Assembly: GCF_910592395.1 (NCBI RefSeq)
Contig: NC_088325.1
Coordinates: 7,595,501 to 7,659,500, forward strand
Direction: 5' to 3'
Source: Lineus longissimus
Taxonomy: Eukaryota; Nemertea; Pilidiophora; Heteronemertea; Lineidae
DNA: 64,000 nucleotides
The position numbers were made by a program, and so were the translations under genes. The notes beneath the pieces were generated by a model that was not told where the DNA came from, searched no databases, and was given only the letters and a program-made list of their open reading frames with translations. This document shows positions 1 through 11,890 of this stretch, in pieces. Positions within the stretch are counted from its first letter, which is position 1. Each line of letters begins with the position of its first letter.

Positions 1-1639
1 GAAGGGTATGGATTTCACCAGGAGTTGAAATATTGCGAGGTGGAGTATATTCAAAATCACTTGTTATGTCAGTATGGAGAGGTTTGGGCCTTGGCGAAAT
101 AATACTTGTGGTTTACACCCTTGATAGTTCTGCTAAATTGTGATATTAATCTGTTTGGCTCATTGTGCAAATATAGTCTTCGGTACGTATACTTGCACTG
201 TTTGCAACTTGTGACTGCATTGTTCAACACAAACACTGGTACTTCGTTACAATTTATGGATATGGCTGGTACCTTCCCATTCTTTGTAGTTGGATTCTTT
301 GTTAATTTGATACCTACTTCGGTTCTGTTGTGGTGCATGATGCATAGCTTCCAATGCTGTTTATGTTGATCCCGTGATTCTGGTCATCGTTCAGACATGA
401 CGCTTTCAAGTCTCATGGGATTACGTAATGACCATGATTAATGGGTGAGATAGAATTTTAAAATCACAATACTTACCTGTTAATTGAATTTTGATTAAGA
501 ATAAGATTCTATCGAAACCCTTAATCAGGAATGGAGTAATAACATGCCCACTCTTCATTCTGGTTTTTTTTGTGCATTTTGATGGTCATCATTTTGGCTG
601 TGTTTTCATGTGTTGCTTGTTGTTCCCTAACCATTCTTTCCATGGTTTTCTCGCGTCCTCTCACCAACATTTCAAGTATGGCTAGTGGCATCTGCTGTCT
701 CATGTTATTACTCCATTCAAGATTGAGGGTTCGATAGAGTCTCAATCAAACTTCAACTAACATGTAAGTCTCGTTTAATTTTTGAATTATTATGCAATAG
801 CCAATATTATCTCAGAGCAGAGCTCGCCGCTAAGGATTTCAGGGTAGGAAATATCACCTCTGGCTAAAGGGGACTAGAAATTCTTTTGAAAAGTGTTATT
901 TCATAGCACAGGATTCATAGTAAGTACAATCATAATATTCTAAAAATTTAATAGCCATCATTGATCAGAATATAAAAGAAATGAAAGAAAGAATAAGTAC
1001 AGAAAATGACTGAATAAACCGCACTGATAAATGCAGATTGTCTCATCCTAACTTTAAATTTTGAACCCTGTCTTCCACTGTGTAATTTCTAGGAAGTTCC
1101 TAGCAATAATCACGAGCACCATGACATTCCATGCCTTTTACAGAACTTGGAACTTTTTATTGACCTAATGTAAGAAACTTTTTCTCCGCTAAGAATGTAA
1201 GTTTTGGCAAACATTAACAATAAAACACACAACACAATGCAGGCATGGATCATTTTACACGCGGCTCCTTCAGTTCAAAAGATATCATTAATACTCGCTA
1301 AATAATTCTGAAACTTAGCATTGCACACCTTCAATGTTTTCACAAAACAGACACTATACTATTTGATTTTTAAAATGTCTAGTTCTCCCAAAACTTCGCA
1401 GACACAGCACCTGGGTTTTCCAGTCTCTTATAATACGGACAATACATTGAATACGCCGTAGCCACCTGGAACAGGGTTATTAATTTGGGCAAGTTTTGCC
1501 TAGTGATGCCAAGAGTCCCCTCTCAACCCTACATACCTTGGTTGGCGGAGACTAATTATTCAATCCATCCCTATCTCACCAAATCTGGATAGTGTCCATC
1601 CCCTTTTCAGGGCAGCTCTGTTGACAAAATGATACATAC
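1..1639. other. Non-coding stretch 3' of ATP6V1A exon 8 (intron)
   Basis: On the minus strand this lies downstream of the exon 8 donor, so it is the start of the next ATP6V1A intron. I looked for the following ATP synthase alpha/beta-type residues of the A subunit and found none, so the rest of the gene must lie beyond position 1. Apart from the inverted-repeat element at 505-743 I see no feature; the rest is AT-rich single-copy-looking sequence. Confidence 0.7.
505..743. repeat. Short inverted-repeat (MITE-like) element
   Basis: Arms of about 42 bp at 505-546 and 701-743 are near-perfect reverse complements; both contain the block TGGAGTAATAACATG or its complement. They enclose about 155 bp. 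The minus strand is open across the element for 74 codons (521-745), rich in Met, Gln and Glu, which I do not recognise. No clear target-site duplication was seen. It could be a deletion derivative of a DNA transposon. Confidence 0.65.
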
Positions 1640-1748
1640 CAGTGTAGATGGAGGCCTCCCTTGCTGCTACAGGCATGTTCGAGGTGTTTGCTACAAGGGC
1701 CGTACGCTTCATGATTGATTCAGTCACACCGCCAATATCAATGGTCAG
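1640..1748 (-). CDS. ATP6V1A: ATP6V1A exon 8 (V-ATPase catalytic subunit A, partial gene)
   Basis: This exon encodes about residues 291-326 of the A subunit and ends in the block REASIYT, which is nearly invariant in V-ATPase A chains. The upstream part contains [20 protein letters not shown], also highly conserved. On the minus strand the acceptor is TTCTCTAG before CTGACC, and the donor is CTG then GTATGTATC. It joins exon 7 in phase 0 and ends with one base of the next codon. It is part of the nucleotide-binding domain of the cytosolic V1 head. The next exon is outside the window. Confidence is high from family conservation and matching splice phases. Confidence 0.95.
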
Positions 1749-2168
1749 CTAGAGAATAACATGAGAAGAAAAAGGTCATCAACGTTCCAAAATTTGGCCC
1801 AATTTTTGAAAACATGTAGAATTTATGAACTGTTCGCTAGTTTGAAAATGTTTGTTGTTATTCTCAGCACTGGATATTGTGCTTGCATGGGGCAACAAAC
1901 GACAGAAGTGAATGAATGAACTATCCCAATCATCATAGTAAGCATTGTTTCGCTGAAACAATATCGGCAAAAAATACTTTAATTTCTTATCATGTTTAAA
2001 TTTAGCGTCCCTTTTGCAATCGTATTCATTAAGCTCTCATGATTTCTCGTATGTGGAATGCATTTCTTCACTTTGCTGCAAAGCGTTAGGCAAGCAAGTC
2101 GCACCTTTTATTAGGTTTTAGTTTGGGGAAAAGCAAGAAAAATATTTCATCAAATTCAACCTGTGGTA

Positions 2169-2644
2169 TAACCCTATAACACCTGGAGGCACCCGCCGAC
2201 ACCAGCCAACGATCTCACTGATGACGCCCAAACACCCATATTCAAATTTCACACGCTTAGCTACCGATCTCCTTCAGTTCAGAGCACCGGCTTTTATCAA
2301 TCTTTGAAACTTAAGCTTTCAAATGCCCGGATGAACAATGGTGGTTGCTGTACAAGTTTTAGAGAAATTTTACGATTAAGTTTTTTTTCTCAGCAAGACA
2401 GGAAATGCTGGTTGAAAATTTGAATTGCTGAAATGGATTATTTGTTTGATTCCGATTTGGATGTACCCTATCTAATAGGAAATGTCAGCTTCTTTCAAAT
2501 AAACAGGACTTGTAATACATTATTTGGTAGTTCACCTCTGTCATTTTGTGAAAAACTGGACTCACCGCAAAAAAATGTGATTTCAAGGGGGGCCTAGGGG
2601 AATAAGCACTTGCGCTGGCAGTGGCTCTAGGTGTTATAGGGTTA
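2169..2644. mobile_element. MITE with TA-type ends in intron 7
   Basis: The left end TAACCCTATAACACCTGGAG and the right end, whose complement reads TTAACCCTATAACACCTAGA, form terminal inverted repeats of about 25 bp around 476 bp. If the outer TA on each side is the target duplication, this is a Tc1/mariner-type insertion. It sits only 43 bp from the exon 7 donor. The interior has no credible ORF. The remaining parts of this intron (1749-2168) show nothing else. Confidence 0.65.
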
Positions 2645-2659
2645 ATATCAACATGATCA

Positions 2660-3657
<998 letters not shown>

Positions 3658-3658
3658 T

Positions 3659-3755
3659 ATCGCCATTTCGCCTACAATCATTTCGCCTATAGCCATTTTG
3701 CCTACAGCCATTTCGCCTATTACCCATTTCGCCTACTAGCCATTTGGCCTCCTTT
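3659..3755. repeat. Minisatellite with CATTTCGCCTA units
   Basis: About six imperfect copies of a 14-15-bp unit of the form CCATTTCGCCTATAG are in tandem. The TTCGCC core is shared with the arrays at 17690-17810 and, inverted, at 21785-21915 that bound the MULE, so this may be the end of a related foldback or MULE-derived element. No partner array in inverted orientation was seen nearby. Confidence 0.6.
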
Positions 3756-3845
3756 TACTGCTATTTTTGTTTTTTTATGAATTGGAAGGAAAGTAGGACT
3801 TTCTGAATATTTGTATTGAATAGAGGTGGTTTGAGGCGAATATTT

Positions 3846-4014
3846 ACCTGGCAGATAGGAGTACGGTCACTATACATCAGGTGGCGCTATTGACTACAAA
3901 CCTAGGAATTATGGAACATTATGCACTATTTGTCAACCTATTTTTTGATAATCCATAAGTTTGTAGTCATTAGCCCGACCTGTGGTATAGTGCCTGTACT
4001 CATATCTGCCAGAT
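3846..4014. mobile_element. Small foldback MITE
   Basis: Two arms of about 70 bp (3846-3915 and 3945-4014) are reverse complements with scattered mismatches; the ends read CCTGGCAGATA and TATCTGCCAGA. The middle is about 30 bp, so the whole unit would fold into one long hairpin. It has no coding capacity. Confidence 0.7.
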
Positions 4015-4410
4015 ACATGTGATCAATGAAGCTCTCTTTAAATCTCCCCCTTACAAGTATTTCTACCACTGAAGCCATTTTCTTCAGTTTTCTTCATAGT
4101 GATACAATTAATCCAGTAATTAATACAGTAACCAAATTAGAGCTACAACAACAAATTAGTGTATGATGATTGGGACTCTAAAAGGGAAATGGGATACAAT
4201 CCTCTGCAACAGTCGGCCTACATAGGGCCAAACATATATTTTTGACAGATCCCAAATAAATGTGGTGGATTTGCAAATCCCGTTGTTGAGTTTAACCCAC
4301 TGCCTTGGTGCAGTCTCACTAGTGCCAGCTTCATGCACGACACAGTTGTTTCTTTTCTCTTAAAGGTGAAATCTCATTGTTAAAATCTTTCCAAATGGGA
4401 GAAGGCAATA

Positions 4411-5027
4411 AACTGAAAGTATAAGGTTTTGCTTATTCACTGGCCCAGGGCTGGGGTGAGGCAGGGTGGGTAAAGCCCTCCAGTACATATAGTTTGATGA
4501 CAGTAGCACAGCCACAGCATAGACTCATGATTCCCAATGATTGGCATAGGGGTACTATGATATTGAAAATCCTTGGGCACATGTCCGTAAATTATCAATT
4601 TTATTTTGAAAAACGATTTATTTTAATTTTTTTCCAGAAACTTCATCCAGAAATGCTTGTGATCGTCAAAAATAGTGAAAAATAAAATTTAATTATTTAT
4701 TTTCATTCCCCCTCCCCCTAAAAAATCTTGAAAAAATCTGAGAACCAAACAGTAAAAATAACCTGGCCTAAGGTGAGCGTTTTTTAATATCTTGTTTAGC
4801 AAACATTTTAGTCCAAACTTTTTGAGAGGCTGTCAGGGAAAAAAAAAGAAAAAAAACAATTTTTTGGAGATTTTTTGATTTCACAAACCTATCCTCGTAA
4901 AATATTGAGAGGAGGCTATAAAAAAAAATTATTTTGAAAATAAATTTCCCCCCCAAAAACCTAACTTTCAGTTAGCAAAATCTAATGAATATTAGCCAAG
5001 TAAATAAGCAAAACCTTACTACCAGTT
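4411..5027. mobile_element. MITE-like element with 33-bp inverted ends
   Basis: The left end at 4411-4444 contains AAGGTTTTGCTTATT and the right end at 4995-5027 contains its complement AATAAGCAAAACCTT. The interior is AT-rich with long A and T runs and no credible gene. Confidence 0.55.
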
Positions 5028-5629
5028 AGCAATATCCACTACCACAAGCATTAACCATTTTGTATTCAACTCTTCATGTGCATATTAGATGTAGCAAGAA
5101 ATGGGGATTCCCCAAACATCTCAAATGTTGCATTCATAACATAAATCAGGCAAATGATTTAACCTTGTCCTACTTTCATTCTAATGGCTGAAATCACCAC
5201 ACCTCCAAAAGATATTGATTTTCTAATCAGAGAGGAATTCTCCCCTTTGAGACTTAAGATTTCAATGCGGTTTCATTTGATTTTTAAGTGTTTTGGACAC
5301 TTTATGAACTCTTAATTCCACAGAAATGTTGATTAGTTTCCAGGTGGCAGGCAGGAAAGAAATTTCTTTCCCCCCCCCCATTTTCACGCTTTTCTACGCC
5401 GGCGGGTTCGCCATTTTCGTACGCATCGGGTTCGCGAAACAAGGTATAAATAAACTCTTGTCTATGTGGGAAAATACACAGGAAGAGCAAGCTACATCTC
5501 TGGACAAATGCAATCTACAGGTTTAATTCATCCATGAGTGACTGTAGCTGCAGTAGTGACAAGCCTCTCTTAGTAACAAGAATATAACCAAAGGTATCAA
5601 GAATTTGATTTGCTCTCACGCTGATAATG
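5028..5629. other. Intron 6 segment with nothing recognised
   Basis: A C-run with neighbouring GC-rich sequence lies near 5370-5420. The overlapping open frames on both strands (5302-5526) have no recognisable domain. Confidence 0.5.
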
Positions 5630-7470
5630 ACGCATGAAAATTAAAAGGCCAGGGGCCATTGTGCTGACCGTATAGATATTTCGTGGTAAGGAATTCATCC
5701 TTGTTAAGAAACATGCTACATGTATAGCATATTGGTCTAATCCAAGTCGGTACGACACGTGTTGTATCCCTCTTGGAGTACCAACCATGAAAATATGATT
5801 GAAAACAAGTCACAAATAAAAGAGATATTGTACGTTTTACCTTTTCAGTTGTGGCTCCCTGGTGGCCAAGTCGAAAATCATATCGGACCGAAAGTCTGTA
5901 TCAGAGGTCATCTGATCTAGAGGGTCATGTTTACCAAGTTTCAAGTTGTAAGCTATAGCGGTTAAGAAACGTGCCATTGTTACACTCAAACGGCAAATTT
6001 TAGCCATTTGACCTCTTTGACCTTGAAAAGTAAGTCAAATCAATGAAACGGCCAGGGGCCCTTGTGCTGACTGTATAGATCCTTGTTAAGAAACATGCTA
6101 CATGTATAGTAAATAGGTTAAACCCAAAGTGGGTATAACATTTGATGTATCCTTGCTTGGAGTACCTGCCATAAAAATATCATCAAAAACAAGTCACTAA
6201 TAAGCGAGGTATTGCACTTTTTACCTTTTTTAGTTTTTGGCCCCCTGGTGGCCAAGTCGAGAATCAGATCAAACTAAATTTCGATTTCAGAGGTTACATG
6301 ACATAGGGAGTCATGTGTACCAAATACCAAGTTCATAGCTTTAGCAGTTAAGAAACATGTCATAGTTACACTCAAACGGCCAATTTACACCATTTGCCCT
6401 ATGTGACCTTGAAAATTAGGTCAAATCAAAAACCCCTAGGACATCTGTATCCTTGCTAATACAACCTACCATAATGAAACGGCAAGGGGCCATTGTGCTC
6501 ACCGTATAGATATTTGGTAGTTAAGAATTCATCTTGGTTAAGAAACATTCTACATGTATAGTATATAGGTCAAACCAAAGTTGGTATGACATGTGATTTA
6601 TCGTTGCTTGGAGTACCTTTCATCAAAATATCATCGAAAACAAGTTTATGATCAGCCAGATATTGCACTTTTTACCTCTTTTAGTTTTGGCATCCAGGTG
6701 GCCAAGTCGAGAATCAGATCAGATCGAAATTCAGTGCCCGAGGTAACATGACGTACGTAGTCATGAGTCGAAAATTTCAAGTTCATAGCTTTAGCGGTTC
6801 GGAAAGGTGCCATAGTTACACTCAAACGACCAATTTATGCCATTTGACCTCTGTGAACTTGAAAGGTAAGTCAAATCAAAAACCCGTATGATATGTGATG
6901 TATCCTTACTAGGAGAACATACCATAAAATTTTTATCGAAAACAAGTCACTCTTAGCAGAGATGGTACACTCTTTAAGTTTCCATTTCTGGCCCCCTGGT
7001 GGCAAAGTCAAGAATCAGATCAGACCGAAATTCATTGTCCGAAGTCACCTGACCCGGGGTGTCCTGTGTACAAAGTTTCAAGTTCATAGCCCTAGTGGTT
7101 AAGAAATGTGACACTGTTTTTGAAACAGATACGGACAACAACGACGGACCCTGCGGTGTTGTATAGACTCCCCAACGGCGAGCCAAAAACTCATAGAACA
7201 TGTGATGTACCGGTGCTTGGAGTACCCACCATAACAATATTATCGAAAACAAGTCTTTATTTAGCAAGATACTGCACTTTCTGCCTTTTCAGTTTTGGCC
7301 CCATGGTGACGAACTTTAGAATGAGATCAAACCAATTTGACAAAAGGGATCACGTGATCAAGTTTCATGTTCATGGCTTCAGTTCTTAAAAAACGCGCCA
7401 TAGTTACAATCACAACCCCAATTTACGTCCTGTGACCTTGAAAAGTAGGATAAGTAGGGATACATCACAT
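5630..7470 (+). repeat. Repeat family A copies (HINE-like), forward
   Basis: Several family-A units follow one another. Each can contain a 5' start of the form GGCCAGGGGCCATTGTGCTCACC, a block 'CCTGGTGGCCAAGTC..AGAATCAGATC..ACCGAAATTC', and the nuclear-receptor-like block near TGACCTCTGTGACCTTGA. A 3' end is at about 7120-7187, with GACAACAACGACGGAC-type microsatellite and then CCCCAACGGCGAGCCAAAAA. Copies are degenerate and internally rearranged. They are non-coding; the ORFs in them are chance. Confidence 0.75.
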
Positions 7471-8880
7471 ATCCTACGGGTTTTCGATTTGACCTCATTT
7501 TCAAGGTCACAGAGGTCAAATGGTGTGAATTGGCCGTTTGAGTGTAACTATGGCATGTTTCTAAGCCACTAAAGCTATGAACTTGAAATTTGGTACGCAT
7601 GACTCCCTATGACATGTAACCTCTGACACCAAATTTCTGTTTAATCTGCTTCTCAAATTGGCCACCAGGGAGCCAAAACTAAAAATAGCATTGCAAAGCG
7701 AGCATAACCCCTCAATTGGCTTAGTGGAGTGGCTAGTTTGCATATGGAAATCAAAATTGTGGAAACCTATTTGAGGATGTGAGCGTGGCGGCCATATTGA
7801 ATTTCAAACCGCACTGATTTTCGAAAGGAACCAACCCCTTACAAAACTGCACTAGGCCTACAACAATTAAAAATTGATTCCATCCACCAAGCCGTTCTCC
7901 TGGAAATTAACTGAAACCGATTTCAAGCACGTTGCCCTGGTGACCATATTGAGAATCAGAACAAGCCGGTTTTCGAAAACGAACCTTCCTCTAGTCACCC
8001 CCAACGTAAATACCAAAAATGAATTTGCTCGGACGAACGGTTCTCCTCGACATTGACGGAAACTGATTTCAAGCACGCCGTCCTAGTGGCCATATTGATA
8101 ATCAGAACGAGCCCATTTTCGAATGGAACCTCGCACTAGTCACCCTAAACGTACATACCAAAAATGAATTTGATCGGACATACGGTTCTCCTCGAAATTG
8201 ACAGAAACCGATTTCAAGCACGCCGCCCTGGTGAACATATTGAGAATCAGAACGAGCCGGTTTTCGAGAGGAACCTTCCTCTAGTCACCCCCAACATACA
8301 TACCAAAAATGAATTTGATCGGACGAACCATTCTCCTCGAAATTGACGAAACCAATTCAAAACACGCCGCCCTGGTGGCCATATTGATAATCGGAACAAG
8401 CCCGTTTTCGAAAGGAACCTTCCTCTAGTCATCCCCAATGTACATACCAAAAATTAAATTGATTGTCAAAGCCGTTCTCCAAGAAATCGACGGAAACCAA
8501 GTAGCAGACGCCCGCCCGGACGGACGGCGACGACAATACCCCTCTAGCCCATTTGGGCTGAGGGGTAAAAAGTGCAATATCTCACTTATCAGTGACTGGT
8601 TTTCAATAATATTTTTATGCTAGGTACTCCACGCAAGGACACACATATCATACACGTTTTTGATTTGATCTAATTTTCAAGGTCACTAAATGGTGTAAAT
8701 TAGCCATTTGTGTGTAACTATGGAACGTTTCTAAAGCTGCTGAAGCTATCAACTATGAGTTTGGAAAACATGACTTCCTATGTCATTTATCTTCTGACAC
8801 CGAATTTCGGTCTGATCTGATTCTTGACTTGGACACCAAGGGGCCAAAATTAAAAAGGTAAATAGTGCAATGTCGATTCA
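7471..8880 (-). repeat. Repeat family A copy, reverse, split by a family D element
   Basis: From 7471 to about 7690 and again from 8568 to 8880 the sequence is family A in reverse orientation: TCAAGGTCACAGAGGTCA lies at 7501-7518 and the GGTGGCCA block appears as its complement. The two halves are continuous family-A sequence once 7691-8567 is removed. The break point is in an A-run. Confidence 0.75.
7691..8567 (+). repeat. Repeat family D element (tandem ~145-bp units)
   Basis: The 5' end has TAACCCCTCA at 7705-7714. The body has about five units of 144-146 bp, each with 'GGTGGCCATATTGAGAATCAGAA', then TTTTCGAAAGGAACCTTCCTC and GTCACCCCCAACGTA (anchors near 7982, 8128, 8272 and 8417). It is followed by GGACGGACGGCGACGAC and a 14-bp hairpin with one bulge at 8537-8567 (TACCCCTC paired with GAGGGGTA), then AAAA. 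The 3' arm complements the 5' end. It is inserted inside a reverse family-A copy. Confidence 0.8.
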
Positions 8881-8884
8881 ATAA

Positions 8885-10535
8885 GGCGGTCTGGCTTCTG
8901 CTGGGCACGTAGGGAGTCTGGTAGCAAATCATGAAAGAGAAACAGTCTGTAACCCCCCCCCCCCCCCGCAGAAACTTGGCACAGACCATGAGAGAGAGCC
9001 AGCGCTGGTCCTCCAATGCATTGGCAGCCAACGACCTGATCAGGGCACAGAGTGTCAGGTCGGCGTATGATAACACCGCCTGCATCTCCCTGGCCAGGGC
9101 TTTATCATTCTTAGTGTCCTTAACAGCCTTAAAAGAGAGGACTTAAGGAAGTACCAACACAGTCAATTGAATGTCATCCTTGAAAGGAGACAAGGAGACC
9201 GGGTCGGATTCCGTCAGCAAGACCAGATAATAATCGGTCGGTACACAAGGGTAGGGGGGGCAGTGGCCGTGAAGTGCTTCCCAGCCTGCGTCCAGGCTCC
9301 TGGTCCAATCGATGGCAAGGTCGAGACCAAAGAGCGCTGGTGACCCCCATAGGATGGAGCAGTTTCCCCGAGAGCTGAATTCAACCAGGTGGAGGCTCAA
9401 ATCAGGGCCGTGGAGGGGGGCGATTTGTGAAAAGCCAAGTCTAGAAACCACGTCCGGTTTCTGCTTGATGGTATTCCTGGAAATCGAAGGGAGCAGGGCC
9501 GAGGGTGGGGTTAACCGCTGGGATAGGATATGTCTCTAATGGTAAATAATGCCGAACAAGAGCACGTAAATTGCACATGCCCGCCACCACGGCGGGGTCC
9601 TCACTTCTCGAGGGAAAGTCGGCCTGGACATGGACTAGGAGTTATGAAACTCGCAGTCCATTGACCCAATCAAAAGCCACCAGGTGGTCAGCCTGCTGCG
9701 CAGAGACCCGTTCCTGGAGGTTCTAATGTTCTCCTGAGCTTGAGCGAGTGTACCGTCTACATCTCCAGAACAACCAGGCAGGACCTGGCGGCAGCACACC
9801 GAGCAAACAGGCTGCCAAACACTGATGGCGGCACTGCTTATTGGTACAATAGAACCAGAAGAAGGGCCCGAGAGTAACGCCTCGACAGCAGGAAGCTAGA
9901 GGAGATTATCAGTGAGAAAATTCTTAGACTCGGGGACGAGGGAGGTCCAGAGACCCACCCACAGTCGTGCTCTCCGAAGACGGGGGAGCAGACGAAGTCA
10001 CATGGAGCGCCCCCGGTAAGGGGGTCACCATTGCTCAACACGGAGACCTTCCCGGAGGACAGCCCCCTCCCCCAAAAGGGAATGGGGTCTGTATTAGGCC
10101 TGAGCCTCTCCATAGCCTGTGACCTAGGCGCTGAGAAGCGGTGACCCAGTGGGAGGGGGAGCCAGGGGCTGCCCCGACTGGCTAGGACAACTAGCCTCCT
10201 CCACATCGGCTTCCGGGCAGAGGGAGTAGCCGTCCCCAGGGCAGAAGAATCCACACTAACGGGCTGATTTCTCAGCAACCTGCACCGGGGAGGAGATCAG
10301 GTTGACACTATGAATTCCAAACGCGCCGGCGGCTGGGCGCTCACCAACCCCGAAGGGAGGAGGCCCAAGAAGAAGGGCGGAAAGCCCAAATACAAAAAGG
10401 AAAACGCAAAAAGCAATGGGATGGAACACATCCCAATGTTCTATAGCCGCAAATTTGATATACACACAGTAAAAACTTATCAGAAGAGAGATGAGGTGTC
10501 ACGTGATCAAAAGCCCAGGAAGGAGTGAACAATTT
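8885..10535 (-). pseudogene. Decayed gag region of a DIRS-like element
   Basis: Minus-strand frames carry blocks closely related to the gag of the intact DIRS element at 39351-46131. Examples are VLSYADLTLCALIRSLAA (about 8990-9085) and a stretch ending DPVSLSPFKDDIQ (about 9150-9230), matching DPVSLIPLRDDVQ in the intact copy. The region is broken by stops, frameshifts and deletions, and is about 1.65 kb against about 2.5 kb. The RT and recombinase parts are absent. A C-run at about 8949-8968 interrupts it. It is GC-rich relative to its flanks, like its relative. Confidence 0.8.
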
Positions 10536-10592
10536 TTAGGCAAAGCTGCACAAAGAAAGCTCTAAAAATCACGACAGGGGGTAAATAAAGAA

Positions 10593-10920
10593 ATGAAACG
10601 GCCAGGGCCATTGTGCTCACCGTATAGATATTTGGTGCTTTGGAATTCATCCAGGTTAAGAAACATTGTACATGTATAGTATATAGGTCAAACCAAAGTT
10701 GGTATGACATGTGATGTATCGTTGCTTGGAGTAAGAACCATAAGAATATCATCAAAAACAAGTCGCTAATAAACGAGATATTGCACTTTTTACCTATTTT
10801 AGTTTTGGCCTCCTGGTGGCCAAGTTGCGTACCAGATCAGATCGAAATTCGGTGTCCAAGGTAACATGACGCAGGGAGGCATGTGTACCAAATTTCAAGT
10901 TCATAGCTTTAGTGGACGAA
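10593..10920 (+). repeat. Repeat family A, 5' fragment
   Basis: This starts with AATGAAACGGCCAGGGCCAT and GTGCTCACCG, runs through the 'CCTGGTGGCCAAGTTG' block, and stops abruptly after 'TTCATAGCTTTAGTGG'. The nuclear-receptor-like block is therefore missing. Confidence 0.75.
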
Positions 10921-11231
10921 TCTGGGAAAACTCAATGAGGAAGGTATGCTCATTAGCATAATCTATTATTAGCCCCTGCTCGAGGTAATCTTGCGTAGTG
11001 TTGCTTCTGCCCACATACGTCGTGCTGGAAAATGTCTCGTACAAAGAAAGTCTGGCATGCGCCAGACTAATAAGTAAAGAACTTCTGGCTGCGCGAGACT
11101 ACTGTGATAAAAACTAGAAATATATAACGCAATTGGGGCAAATTGCGAATGTATGCCCCCGCTCTGGTGTGTTCGGTGTGTTAATATGTTCATTGCGCGC
11201 GTTATTTAGTCTATAAATATGAAATTGTGGC

Positions 11232-11275
11232 TATAAGCGCACCTCGAATATAAGCGCAGTGCGCTTATAAGCGCA
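11232..11275. repeat. TATAAGCGCA palindrome cluster
   Basis: TATAAGCGCA occurs at 11232-11241, 11249-11258 and 11266-11275, and its complement TGCGCTTATA at 11260-11269. The middle forms a 21-bp palindrome with one central base. It lies inside the 5' part of the family C element. It could extrude as a hairpin or be a binding site; nothing shows which. Confidence 0.7.
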
Positions 11276-11589
11276 TAAATACGATAATATCTTCTCTGTG
11301 GCTGTTTATGAAATTTTGTGGAGGCTCTCAAATAACATCCACAATAATATGGCTGTTGACTGGGCTAGTTGGTCTGACAATAGACATGCACGTGAACAGC
11401 AGAGGTTGGTTTTCCCATTTACTCACTACAGAGGTGAAGCGTGGTCTATACTATTTTCGCCGCTGTCATCTCCTTGATCTTTTAAGTTTTTGCCGTTTCC
11501 AAGGCGATTGCCTGCTAGCAATTTACAGAGAAGATCAGTGGGCAAGGTGTTGACCCTGTTACTGGAACAGCATCAATTATGCGATCGCC

Positions 11590-11890
11590 TGGAATCAGTC
11601 ACAGAATATCTGGTACTCAGGAAGTTAAAGACTAGTCACTGCCGGGTAGCTAGTGCAATCTGCTAGAATCAGTCACAGAATATCCATTGCTTACATGCTA
11701 ATGAATAACAACTGTCAGGCTATTTATCCCTTCTCCTGGTGTCAGTCACAGAATATCCAATGCTCGGATATCAATGAATAGGAATTGCCTAGCTATTTAT
11801 CTCATCTCCTGATGTCTGTCACAGAATATCCAATGCTCGGATATCAATGAATAGCAACTGCGTGGCTATTTATCTCATCTCTTATCTTAT
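11590..11890 (+). repeat. Tandem ~85-bp repeat, 3-4 copies
   Basis: Each unit contains 'GTCACAGAATATCCAATGCT', 'ATCAATGAATAG' and 'GGCTATTTATC'. Copies lie at about 11600, 11660, 11745 and 11815. It is part of the family C element and non-coding. Confidence 0.75.

Noticed and set aside
1-1639. Next ATP6V1A exon in the first 1.6 kb
   Set aside because: I searched the minus strand for the segment following SIYTG (conserved Ser-Arg-Trp-Ala-containing region) and did not find it.
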